From the NCBI GenBank assembly GCA_029068025.1, contig JAIEDJ010000256.1, forward strand, positions 1 to 7,847: a stretch of 7,847 nt of DNA. The letters are read 5' to 3'. The notes beneath the pieces were generated by a model, which was given only the letters and a program-made list of their open reading frames with translations, was not told where the DNA came from and did no database searches. The DNA comes from Oscillospiraceae bacterium. Lineage in GTDB: Bacteria; Bacillota; Clostridia; Oscillospirales; Ruminococcaceae. Below, piece by piece: positions 1 to 5,609 of the stretch. Position 1 is the stretch's first letter, and each line of letters begins with the position of its first letter. The position numbers and the translations under genes are program-made.

Positions 1-297
1 TTCGGAAGCGGATATGCGTCGCTGAACGTCCTTCTTGAATCCCCCTTTGACGTTATTAAGCTGGACAAGCGATTTATCGAAAATATGATGACCTCGGACA
101 AGGGACGCAGTATTCTCGAAAATGTTCTGCAAATGGCGTCAAATCTGGACATGACTGTTCTTGCCGAGGGCGTTGAAACAAAGGAGCAGGTCGAGCTTCT
201 TCAAAACATAGGCTGCGATCAGGTACAGGGATATTATTACGCAAAGCCTATGCCGGAGGATGAATTTTTCGAACTGCTTAAAAAGCAGCAGGATTGA
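1..297 (+). CDS. EAL-domain c-di-GMP phosphodiesterase-type protein, C-terminal fragment
   Basis: The reading frame is open from the first base and ends at TGA 295-297, giving the last 98 residues of a protein that starts outside the window. Visible EAL-family motifs, in order (fragment numbering): FGSGYASL at the start (the tail of the DDFG(T/S)GYSSL motif), VIKLD with K20 and D22, LAEGVET with E56, and QGYYYAKPMP with Q76-G77 and K82-P83. In the family, the lysine of the KxD motif and the glutamate of EGVE belong to the active site that linearises cyclic di-GMP to pGpG; both are present. The EAL sequence itself and the two acidic metal ligands of DDFG lie upstream, so catalytic competence cannot be judged. 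The upstream part may carry GGDEF, PAS or other sensor domains. The protein ends a few residues past the domain, so EAL is the C-terminal module. An ATG at 85 is internal to the domain and is not a start. Confidence 0.93.
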   Translation, partial: FGSGYASLNVLLESPFDVIKLDKRFIENMMTSDKGRSILENVLQMASNLDMTVLAEGVETKEQVELLQNIGCDQVQGYYYAKPMPEDEFFELLKKQQD

Positions 298-324
298 ATG
301 CCGAAGAGCATTGCTAAATGATGG

Positions 325-349
325 AGCCGGCCTTACAGCAAGGTCGGCT
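325..349 (+). terminator. Hairpin downstream of the EAL gene, probable terminator
   Basis: A ten-base-pair stem (AGCCGGCCTT with AAGGTCGGCT, one G-U pair) closes a five-base loop, 28 bases after the EAL stop codon. The following bases, TGTATGTTTTGG, are only moderately T-rich, so intrinsic termination may be inefficient. The hairpin also lies downstream of the convergent permease gene, but on the minus strand no T tract follows it, so it fits the EAL transcript better. Confidence 0.5.
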
Positions 350-388
350 TGTATGTTTTGGCGGCGTTTCCTTAATTACACCGGATTA

Positions 389-1081
389 TTATTCAAGTCC
401 TTTTTTCTTATAAGCCAGAGCGAATAATACGATCCCGATCAAAAAATTGACCGCGATAACGATAATGCTTTTTACCGACACCTCGGAGCTTCCTATTCCG
501 TTTATAAGGTCGCTTATCTGTTGGGAATAAATTATTCCCGCGACCTTTCTTATGCTCTCGTTGAACATTGACAGCATGGGTACAAAGGCGAATACCATCA
601 TTATCGGAATGGTCAGTGAGGTTGCCGCCATTTGATTTCTGCTGAAGATCCCGATCACCGCGCCGATGACCTCAGATAAAATAATACCGGATATCATCGA
701 CAGAATAAACCTTGCAAGCTCAGCCCCGCTGTATCCTCCGAGTACGGCAAAAACCGCTGTGCCGACCATGCATATGATGAAAATATATAAGCCGACGCTT
801 ATAATATACTGCCACGGCTTTACATTGCTCATCATAAGCGCCCGAAGGGTGTTCTTTTCCTTTTCTTCGGCAATAATTGCGGACATACACGTCAGCGGAG
901 CCATGCCCACAAACATCACCGCAAACAATTTCACAAAAAAGTGTTCGGGCATATCATCAATCTTTACCGTGTTTTCCATAATTATAACCATTACGGGAAA
1001 CATTAAAAACTGGATCAGAACCGTTTTGTTTTTGACCGTGTCAAGTATTTGCTTCATAAATATAGCTTTGATGTTGTTCAT
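389..1081 (-). CDS. ABC-2 type transporter permease
   Basis: A 230-residue integral membrane protein, the last gene of the operon. Hydrophobic segments lie at about 20-35, 48-71, 93-115, 122-146, 150-172 and 204-224, giving six predicted helices as in ABC-2 permeases. After the second helix comes EEKEKNTLRALMMS (72-85), the charged cytoplasmic motif typical of this family (EKE..TLE.L..S), which in such transporters contacts the ATPase. The start ATG overlaps the ATPase stop in an ATGA arrangement (1078-1081), and AAAGGAG at 1090-1096 sits 8 bases upstream inside the ATPase gene, so the pair is translationally coupled and should form one transporter. With a single permease and single ATPase, the active form is probably a 2+2 dimer. 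Related modules export peptides, antibiotics or lipids, but the substrate cannot be read from the sequence. The protein ends in a positive tail (YKKKGLE), consistent with a cytoplasmic C-terminus. Confidence 0.88.
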   Translation of the reverse strand: MNNIKAIFMKQILDTVKNKTVLIQFLMFPVMVIIMENTVKIDDMPEHFFVKLFAVMFVGMAPLTCMSAIIAEEKEKNTLRALMMSNVKPWQYIISVGLYIFIICMVGTAVFAVLGGYSGAELARFILSMISGIILSEVIGAVIGIFSRNQMAATSLTIPIMMVFAFVPMLSMFNESIRKVAGIIYSQQISDLINGIGSSEVSVKSIIVIAVNFLIGIVLFALAYKKKGLE

Positions 1082-1929
1082 ACCGCAAGCTCCTTTCCCG
1101 TAAGCTCCATAAATACCGTTTCAAGATCCGGCTCGGTGGTATGTATAGTTTCCGCATGACCGCTTCTGATAAGCTCCGCGACCTTGTCAGCCGCGTTTTC
1201 ATCGTGGGAGAGCTGTATATCCGAGCCGTCCGAAAGATGTATTTTCAGCATACGCCTGTGATTATATCTTCGGCATATTTCGCGGGGAGAACCGTGCTCC
1301 ACGATCTTTCCCTCGTTGATCATCACAATATCGTCACAAAGCTTTTCGGCTTCCGACATCGTGTGCGTTGTAAGAAAAATGGTTTTCCCATTCCCTTTTT
1401 CCTCGAGCATCATTTTGTGGATCTCGCCGGCAGTGGCGGGATCAAGTCCGCTTGTGGGTTCGTCAAGGAATAAGATCTCGGGGTCTGTCATAAACACTCT
1501 GGCGAGCCGAAGTCTGCTCCGCATACCCTTTGAGAGCTTTGCGGCGGGTGTTTTCCTTGCGCTCTCAAGCCCGACCTTTTTCAGAGAGTTCAGTATATTG
1601 TCTTTTTTAACGCCGTATATTTCCGCAAATATTTTCAGGTTATCATAGCAGCTCAGACGTTCGTAAACACCAAAGTCGTCCATCATTATGCCGAACCTTT
1701 TATTATCATCGCCGGTGAGCTTATCGGCGCTTATACCGTTTATTTCGGCCGTTCCAAGGTCGCGCGTGAGCTGGCCGGTGAGTATTTTTATAAGCGTTGT
1801 CTTGCCCGCTCCCGACGGACCGAGAAGTCCGAATATCTGCCCCTTGAGTACGTTAAAGCTCAGTCCGTCCAGGACTCTTTTGCCGGCGAATGATTTTACG
1901 ATATTATTTGCAGCGATCGTCACTTCCAT
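1078..1929 (-). CDS. ABC transporter ATP-binding protein (drug/peptide-exporter type)
   Basis: A 283-residue nucleotide-binding subunit. Walker A GPSGAGKTT at 37-45, signature LSKGMRSRLRLAR at 132-144 (LSKGM in place of LSGGQ, common in BcrA-like exporters), Walker B LFLDEP at 153-158, D-loop SGLD at 160-163 and switch histidine H189 are all present. The Q-loop region reads GIMMDDFGVYERLS (80-93), with acidic residues where most ABC ATPases have glutamine. Residues from about 215 on form the short accessory tail, ending in a segment (EPDLETVFMELTGKEL) typical of exporter ATPases. The start is ATG 1929 with AAGGAGG at 1939-1945, nine bases upstream inside the end of the DUF3021 gene, whose stop is one base away. 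It should power the adjacent permease at the cytoplasmic face of the membrane. It is regulated with the LytTR-led operon. The substrate is unknown. Confidence 0.95.
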   Translation of the reverse strand: MEVTIAANNIVKSFAGKRVLDGLSFNVLKGQIFGLLGPSGAGKTTLIKILTGQLTRDLGTAEINGISADKLTGDDNKRFGIMMDDFGVYERLSCYDNLKIFAEIYGVKKDNILNSLKKVGLESARKTPAAKLSKGMRSRLRLARVFMTDPEILFLDEPTSGLDPATAGEIHKMMLEEKGNGKTIFLTTHTMSEAEKLCDDIVMINEGKIVEHGSPREICRRYNHRRMLKIHLSDGSDIQLSHDENAADKVAELIRSGHAETIHTTEPDLETVFMELTGKELAV

Positions 1930-1930
1930 A

Positions 1931-2401
1931 TCACTCTTCCTCCTTGTAACGCTTCAAAGCCTCTTCAAGTCTGCGGTTTTCCTGCTTCTCAGCCAGTACC
2001 GATATCAGCGTGCTTACAAAGCAGCTTATGACAAAGCACACGATAAACATTATCCACGCAAGCGGCACATCCGCGGGAAACCAGTCAAACAGGAAAATAA
2101 ATCCGATCATTACCGCAAACGCTCCCGCAAACATAGCGATTATCCTTGCGGCGATCGGCATTTTCTTTATCAGAATATCCGTTGTAAAGATCAGCCGCAA
2201 GCCGACTATTATGGAAACCGCAAGCAAAAACTGAAAGCTTGTGGCAACGCCTACGCCCGCATTTCCCAAAGAGAAAATAGTGGATAAGCCGTGCGCCGAC
2301 GTGCCGAAGAAAATGCAAAAAACATTCAGCAGACCTGTGGTTATGCCGTATATCATAAATACATGCGAAAGATATTTAAGTACCGAAAAATTCTTATCCA
2401 T
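1931..2401 (-). CDS. DUF3021 family four-helix membrane protein
   Basis: A 156-residue membrane protein with four hydrophobic segments at about 10-33, 48-72, 82-104 and 113-136. It ends in a highly charged tail (AEKQENRRLEEALKRYKEEE, 137-156) that could form a short cytoplasmic helix. The FTTDILIKKM stretch after helix 2 (72-81), the FDWFP...W segment before helix 4 and the KQENRRLEEALKRYK tail match my recollection of DUF3021, a Firmicutes family found next to LytTR regulators and ABC exporters. No catalytic motif is seen. Its ATG (2399-2401) directly abuts the LytTR stop, and its SD is a plain G-run (GGGGG, 2410-2414), so expression probably depends on coupling to the upstream gene. By analogy with LytTR regulatory systems, in which a membrane protein restrains a partner LytTR regulator, it may sense the envelope and control its neighbour; this is inference. 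Confidence 0.8.
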   Translation of the reverse strand: MDKNFSVLKYLSHVFMIYGITTGLLNVFCIFFGTSAHGLSTIFSLGNAGVGVATSFQFLLAVSIIVGLRLIFTTDILIKKMPIAARIIAMFAGAFAVMIGFIFLFDWFPADVPLAWIMFIVCFVISCFVSTLISVLAEKQENRRLEEALKRYKEEE

Positions 2402-2842
2402 TTAACATACCCCCAATCTTTTTTTCAGCTCATCGGCATATTGTCTTGACGCAATAAGCTGTTCGCCGTTTTCAAGAGTTATGCGTATCCTGCGGTCGAG
2501 CTCGGCTTTGAGAGAGCGAATATATTTCAGCCGAACAATGCAGGATTTGCTGATACGCAAAAAATTGCCGGTGCAAAGCTTTTCGTCCATTTCGTACAGC
2601 TTGAGCTTTGATTCGTAGCAGTCGTTCTCGGTGTATACGAACGTCCTCCTGTCCACCGTTTCGATATACGCAATTTTTGAAATATCAAGTATGTGGGTCT
2701 CGCCGTCCTTTATTACCGTCAGCTGATTGTCCGCCATGCGAAGCGCGGCGATAATGTTTTCGGTCTCCGCGGTAAGACTTGCCGCTTTTATTATAATTTC
2801 CGTATCGGTAAATTCCGGGTCTATGTTAATAGATATTTTCAC
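2402..2842 (-). CDS. Stand-alone LytTR-domain transcriptional regulator
   Basis: A DNA-binding protein of 146 residues from the chosen GTG start. After a short N-terminal part (MKISINIDPEF..., about 1-40), the LytTR domain covers about 45-145: ISKIAYIETVDRRTFVYT (54-71), FLRISKSCIVRLKYI (94-108) and the strand-turn NGEQLIASRQYADELKKRL (125-143). These match the family signature F.RISKS..VNL..I and G....SR.Y...L, except that the usual asparagine of VNL is R104. There is no receiver domain, so it is not a classical two-component regulator. An upstream ATG at 2870-2872 would add ten residues, but the SD GGGGAGG (2850-2856) lies seven bases before the GTG and the family usually begins MKI.I, so GTG 2840-2842 is preferred. 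It heads the operon with DUF3021 and the ABC exporter and probably controls that operon. Confidence 0.9.
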   Translation of the reverse strand: MKISINIDPEFTDTEIIIKAASLTAETENIIAALRMADNQLTVIKDGETHILDISKIAYIETVDRRTFVYTENDCYESKLKLYEMDEKLCTGNFLRISKSCIVRLKYIRSLKAELDRRIRITLENGEQLIASRQYADELKKRLGVC

Positions 2843-2849
2843 GCTATCG

Positions 2850-2856
2850 CCTCCCC
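2850..2856 (-). promoter_or_regulatory. Ribosome binding site that sets the lytTR GTG start
   Basis: GGGGAGG on the minus strand lies seven bases before GTG 2840-2842. It falls downstream of the in-frame ATG at 2870-2872, which has no comparable SD and overlaps the predicted -10 region, so that ATG is probably not even transcribed. Confidence 0.75.
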
Positions 2857-2862
2857 GATAAT

Positions 2863-2891
2863 ATATTATCATAACGCATTATTTTTTTCAA
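2863..2891 (-). promoter_or_regulatory. Predicted sigma-A promoter of the lytTR-DUF3021-ABC operon
   Basis: On the minus strand, TTGAAA (2886-2891) and TAATAT (2863-2868) are separated by 17 bases, with TGA just before the -10 hexamer forming an extended -10. Transcription would start near 2856, at the edge of the SD, giving a leader of only about 14 bases. An overlapping TATGAT (2868-2873) could be an alternative -10, but its -35 would be poor. Confidence 0.6.
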
Positions 2892-2894
2892 TAG

Positions 2895-2915
2895 TACGGT
2901 GCGCGACTTGCCGTA
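2895..2915. promoter_or_regulatory. Small dyad upstream of the lytTR promoter, possible operator
   Basis: TACGG (2895-2899) and CCGTA (2911-2915) form an inverted pair with an 11-base spacer, centred about 16 bases upstream of the -35 box. Centre-to-centre distance is 16 bases, roughly one and a half helical turns. The arms are only five bases, so chance is a real possibility. LytTR proteins usually bind direct repeats, which I did not find here. Confidence 0.2.
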
Positions 2916-2946
2916 TTTTATACATGAATTGCCCGAGATCAAAAGT

Positions 2947-2972
2947 GGACGGCTGCCTAACGGCAACCGTCC
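2947..2972 (-). terminator. Left 26-bp hairpin of the intergenic element, outward terminator-like
   Basis: GGACGGCTGCC and GGCAACCGTCC form an 11-bp stem with one C/A mismatch around a TAAC loop. Read on the minus strand it is followed by ACTTTTGA, so it could stop leftward transcription before the lytTR promoter at 2891. It is identical over all 26 bases to 3144-3169. Confidence 0.5.
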
Positions 2973-3143
2973 CAGTCTGTAGAAAAAGTTCTTTTTCGGG
3001 ATTCCAAAGGCGACTCCCCGAGGGGGGAGGTGTCACGAAGTGACGGAAGGGCTGACCGACAGACCAGCGCCCTTTGGCGGGGTGCGGGGCGGAGCCCCGC
3101 TATTCTCTCTCCCCCTCTCACCGAGAGGGGGGTATACAAGCTG

Positions 3144-3169
3144 GGACGGCTGCCTAACGGCAACCGTCC
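3144..3169 (+). terminator. Right 26-bp hairpin of the intergenic element, outward terminator-like
   Basis: The same 26-bp hairpin as at 2947-2972, here followed on the plus strand by TTGTTTTTAG, a good U tract. It would stop rightward transcription from within or across the element before the tetR promoter at 3231. Confidence 0.55.
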
Positions 3170-3225
3170 TTGTTTTTAGCGCGGCACTTTGCTTTTAATG
3201 TGAAATCTGTGTGAAAAATGAATTT

Positions 3226-3247
3226 AGTCATTGACTTTATTCAATGA
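3226..3247. promoter_or_regulatory. Palindromic operator candidate over the tetR -35 box
   Basis: Two overlapping perfect palindromes cover the -35 hexamer: AGTCA-T-TGACT (3226-3236), and TCATTGA (3228-3234) with TCAATGA (3241-3247) separated by six bases. A further AGTCA occurs at 3266-3270, near the predicted transcription start. Placement next to a tetR gene suggests autoregulation by promoter occlusion, the usual TetR mechanism. Confidence 0.55.
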
Positions 3248-3259
3248 ATATGATATAAT
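3231..3259 (+). promoter_or_regulatory. Near-consensus sigma-A promoter of the tetR-AKR-AKR operon
   Basis: TTGACT (3231-3236) and a perfect TATAAT (3254-3259) are separated by 17 bases, with TGA immediately before the -10 (extended -10). The predicted start is near 3266, giving a leader of about 22 bases. Such a strong promoter would be expected to be held in check by a repressor. Confidence 0.8.
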
Positions 3260-3276
3260 AAATACAGTCACTAAAC

Positions 3277-3281
3277 GGAGG
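3277..3281 (+). promoter_or_regulatory. Ribosome binding site that sets the tetR start
   Basis: GGAGG lies six bases before ATG 3288-3290. The reading frame is also open back to an alternative start at 3231, but that start lies in the -35 box and upstream of the predicted transcription start, so it cannot be used from this promoter. Confidence 0.8.
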
Positions 3282-3287
3282 TGTATC

Positions 3288-3884
3288 ATGGGAAAAAGAC
3301 AGGAAGCAGCTCTTGAAACCAGACAAAGGCTGATAGACGCGGTGAAGAAGCTGTCGGAGACTAAGCCGTATAACGAAATGTCCATAGATGACATCACGCA
3401 GACGGCAGGCGTGGCAAAGGGAACGTTCTACACATATTTCAAGCGCAGAGAGGATATTATTTCCGTTATTGCTTATGAGGATCTGGATCGGGCGCTGAAA
3501 AGAGCTTCCGATGATAACGCCGATATTGTCGAAAGAATAGCCCGGTTTTTGAATGATTCCGCTTTGATCATTGAAGATACTACGCTGCAGGTCGCGCAGC
3601 AGTGGTACCGCAGCGTAACCTCTCCTCTTGACGGCGATACCCTCGGAATGGATAAATTAAGCTATGACAACGGTTTTATTGAACGCTGTCTGCAAAGCGC
3701 TGCCGATAACGGTACTTTGCAAGCGGATACGCCCGTTTCTTCGATCTCATTGCAGATCGTTTCGGCATATTACGGCGCAGTCGCACTGTGGTGTATGTCG
3801 GACGGAAAAATATCGCATAAGGAAATTATAAAGGATTTTTGCGAGGACAGTCTTCCAAAGATCATAAACGCATACAGGAGGTAA
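3288..3884 (+). CDS. TetR/AcrR family transcriptional regulator
   Basis: A 198-residue regulator from ATG 3288. The N-terminal domain has a helix at about 8-25 and a helix-turn-helix at about 33-52 (IDDITQTAGVAKGTFYTYFK), ending in the family signature GTFYTYFKRREDI (45-57), where Y48, Y50 and F51 are the typical aromatic positions. The remainder (about 60-198) is the all-helical ligand-binding and dimerisation domain; it has no recognisable subfamily motif, so the inducer is unknown. The gene is led by a strong promoter overlapped by palindromes, which suggests that it represses itself and the two downstream reductases. Its last codons contain the SD of the next gene (AGGAGG, 3876-3881), and only four bases separate stop and next ATG, so the genes are co-transcribed. 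A plausible inducer is a reactive carbonyl or quinone handled by the reductases, which is inference. Confidence 0.93.
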   Translation: MGKRQEAALETRQRLIDAVKKLSETKPYNEMSIDDITQTAGVAKGTFYTYFKRREDIISVIAYEDLDRALKRASDDNADIVERIARFLNDSALIIEDTTLQVAQQWYRSVTSPLDGDTLGMDKLSYDNGFIERCLQSAADNGTLQADTPVSSISLQIVSAYYGAVALWCMSDGKISHKEIIKDFCEDSLPKIINAYRR

Positions 3885-3888
3885 TTTT

Positions 3889-4740
3889 ATGGAGCACAAA
3901 ACTTTAGCTAACGGGATCAATATGCCCATGGTCGGATTCGGCGTGTATCAGGTACCCGATCATGAAGAGTGCGAGCGAAGCGTGCTTGATGCGCTGAACG
4001 CGGGCTATCGTCTTATCGACACCGCAGAGAGCTATATGAATGAGGAAGCTGTGGGCTCGGCAGTCCGCAAAAGCGGTCTTGACCGTGATGAGGTTTTTGT
4101 AACGTCAAAGATCTGGGTCTCCAATTTCGGGTACGAAAAAACAAAACGCGCGTTCGAGGCAGGCTTGAAAAGGCTTGGCATGGAATATATGGATCTGATA
4201 CTTCTTCATCAGTCGCTGTCGGATTATTACGGCTCATGGCGCGCTCTGGAGGAATTGTACAAAGAAGGAAAGGTCCGCGCTATCGGCGTATCGAATTTCT
4301 ATCCCGAAAGACTGACCGATCTTTGCATGAACGCCGAGATCAAGCCCATGGTAAATCAGATAGAGTGCAATCCGTTCTTCCAGAGAGGTACCGATCTTGA
4401 ATGTGCGAAGCACTTTAATGTTGCGGTCGAGGCCTGGGCTCCGTTCGCGGAAGCGGGCAGAGGTATTTTTACAAACGATATACTCACCAAGATCGCAAAG
4501 GCTCACAATAAGACCGTGGCACAGGTTATTCTTCGCTGGAACGTTCAGCGCGGCGTGATCGTTATCCCGAAATCCGTCCGCAAGGAGCGCATTGAAGAAA
4601 ATATCAATATATTTGATTTTACGCTCACCGATGAGGAAATGAAAAAGATCGGCACGCTCGAAACCGGACATACCGAGATCATAGATCACTATGACTGGCA
4701 TATTGCAGAGCTTTTGAACACCATCAAAGGCAGAGAGTAA
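3889..4740 (+). CDS. Aldo/keto reductase (first of a tandem pair)
   Basis: A 283-residue NAD(P)H-dependent oxidoreductase of the aldo/keto reductase (AKR) superfamily, a cytoplasmic TIM-barrel enzyme that reduces aldehydes or ketones to alcohols. The catalytic tetrad is intact: D44 and Y49 in GYRLIDTAESYMNEEAVG, K74 in VTSKIW and H107 in LILLHQS. Also visible are GVSNF (133-137), NQIECNPF (156-163) and the cofactor-phosphate motif PKSVRKERIEEN (227-238) with K228, S229, R234 and N238, which favours NADPH. The histidine is followed by QS rather than the common WP, as in a bacterial AKR clade that has HQP. ATG 3889 is seven bases after AGGAGG. It follows tetR by four bases and precedes a paralogue of identical length by twelve bases. 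The C-terminal tail (from about 265) differs completely from that of the paralogue, a region that often shapes substrate choice. The substrate is not predictable. Confidence 0.94.
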   Translation: MEHKTLANGINMPMVGFGVYQVPDHEECERSVLDALNAGYRLIDTAESYMNEEAVGSAVRKSGLDRDEVFVTSKIWVSNFGYEKTKRAFEAGLKRLGMEYMDLILLHQSLSDYYGSWRALEELYKEGKVRAIGVSNFYPERLTDLCMNAEIKPMVNQIECNPFFQRGTDLECAKHFNVAVEAWAPFAEAGRGIFTNDILTKIAKAHNKTVAQVILRWNVQRGVIVIPKSVRKERIEENINIFDFTLTDEEMKKIGTLETGHTEIIDHYDWHIAELLNTIKGRE

Positions 4741-4752
4741 AGGAGAATATCA

Positions 4753-5604
4753 ATGGAAATGATCACTTTAAATGACGGTGTAAAAATTCCCGCCATTGGA
4801 TTCGGCGTATTTATGATCCCGGCGGACGGCAGCACTTACAAGGCGGTTCGCGAGGCTCTTGACGCGGGCTACCGTCACATCGATACGGCAACGGCTTACT
4901 TCAACGAGGAGGAAGTCGGAAAGGCAGTCCGCGACAGCAATATTCCGAGAGAGGAGATATTCATTACAAGCAAGCTGTGGCTTTCGCATTACGGCTATGA
5001 TCGCGCAAAGCTCGGCATTGACCGTTCATTGCGCAAGCTCGGTCTGGACTATATTGATCTTTATCTTATCCATCAGCCCTACGGCGACGTTCCGGGAGCA
5101 TGGAAAGCGATGGAGGAGGCAAAAGCGGCAGGCAAGCTGCGTTCTATCGGCGTTTCCAATATGACGCCTAAGATCTGGAACGAATTTGTACCTCAATTTT
5201 CTACTATGCCGTCCGTCAATCAGGTGGAGTGCAACCCGTTTTCGCAGCAGAAGGAGCTTCGCGCTATCTTGGATAAAAGCAACGTAAAATTGGAATGTTG
5301 GTATCCACTCGGACACGGAAACGCCGAACTGCTGAATAATTCCGTGATCACGGCAATTGCGGAAAAGTACGGTAAAAACGCGGGGCAGATAATTCTCCGT
5401 TTTGAGGTGCAGGAGGGCTTTATTACTCTCCCGAAATCCTCAGATCCCGGGCGTATCAAGGGCAATATCAACATCTTTGATTTTGAATTATCGGATACCG
5501 AGATGGATTCTATCCGCGCTCTCGATACGGGCAAGACCTCGCACGATCCCGAAGCGCCCGGTGTCGGCGAAACGCTGCTGAAAGCATTTACGGTTGAGGA
5601 TTAA
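4753..5604 (+). CDS. Aldo/keto reductase (second of a tandem pair)
   Basis: A 283-residue AKR with the full tetrad at the same positions as its neighbour: D44, Y49 (GYRHIDTATAYFNEEEVG), K74 (ITSKLW) and H107 (LYLIHQPYGD). It also has GVSNM (133-137), NQVECNPF (156-163) and PKSSDPGRIKGN (227-238), where K228, S229, R234 and N238 are kept but the usual glutamate before the asparagine is G237. Its C-terminus (KTSHDPEAPGVGE) resembles the 2,5-diketo-gluconate reductase-like branch of bacterial AKRs, which often ends in SHDP-type segments. The SD AAAGGAG (4739-4745) overlaps the preceding stop codon and lies seven bases before the ATG; a second ATG at codon 3 is an alternative start. It is the last gene of the tetR operon, followed within six bases by a strong hairpin. 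It probably reduces small carbonyl compounds with NADPH; the exact substrate is unknown. Confidence 0.94.
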   Translation: MEMITLNDGVKIPAIGFGVFMIPADGSTYKAVREALDAGYRHIDTATAYFNEEEVGKAVRDSNIPREEIFITSKLWLSHYGYDRAKLGIDRSLRKLGLDYIDLYLIHQPYGDVPGAWKAMEEAKAAGKLRSIGVSNMTPKIWNEFVPQFSTMPSVNQVECNPFSQQKELRAILDKSNVKLECWYPLGHGNAELLNNSVITAIAEKYGKNAGQIILRFEVQEGFITLPKSSDPGRIKGNINIFDFELSDTEMDSIRALDTGKTSHDPEAPGVGETLLKAFTVED

Positions 5605-5609
5605 TGTAA

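Larger units (their letters stand above)
2947..3169. repeat. 223-bp GC-rich multi-hairpin intergenic element with inverted-repeat ends
   Basis: The ends carry identical 26-bp self-complementary hairpins (2947-2972 and 3144-3169). Inside each is an inverted continuation: CAGTCTGTA at 2973-2981 against TACAAGCTG at 3135-3143. The outer 35 bases therefore match as inverted repeats at 27 of 35 positions. The interior is a chain of stem-loops: GAAAAAG/CTTTTTC (2982-2997), CTCCCC/GGGGAG (3014-3029), GTCAC/GTGAC (3032-3044), GCGGGGC/GCCCCGC (3084-3100) and a nine-base-pair CCCCCTCTC/GAGAGGGGG stem (3111-3131). CCAAAGG (3004-3010) can also pair with CCTTTGG (3071-3077). I see no convincing coding sequence, transposase or target duplication. 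It separates the divergent lytTR and tetR operons. It could be a non-autonomous mobile element, a REP-like repeat or a structured RNA. Confidence 0.7.

Noticed and set aside
666..1103. Plus-strand open frame of 145 codons opposite the permease
   Set aside because: It is antisense to a well-supported membrane protein gene and has no SD or recognisable motif.
2957..3163. Open frame of 68 codons on the minus strand inside the intergenic element
   Set aside because: It is the translation of repeat hairpins (rich in R, P, L, S), has no supported start site and lies wholly within the palindromic element. Such frames are commonly mis-annotated as proteins.
2947..3169. CRISPR array or attachment site
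   Set aside because: There are only two copies of the 26-bp unit and they are 171 bp apart, with no regular spacers, cas genes, integrase or tRNA end nearby.
2947..3169. Insertion sequence
   Set aside because: The ends are inverted-repeat-like, but there is no transposase and no flanking target duplication, so only a non-autonomous element or structural repeat can be argued.
3231..3287. Longer tetR start at 3231, giving 19 extra residues
   Set aside because: That start overlaps the -35 hexamer and precedes the predicted transcription start; GGAGG sits at proper spacing before ATG 3288, and the shorter protein begins as TetR proteins usually do.
4234..4701. Minus-strand open frame of 155 codons opposite the first AKR
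   Set aside because: The AKR has an intact catalytic tetrad and cofactor motif along the whole plus-strand frame; the antisense frame has no supporting signal.
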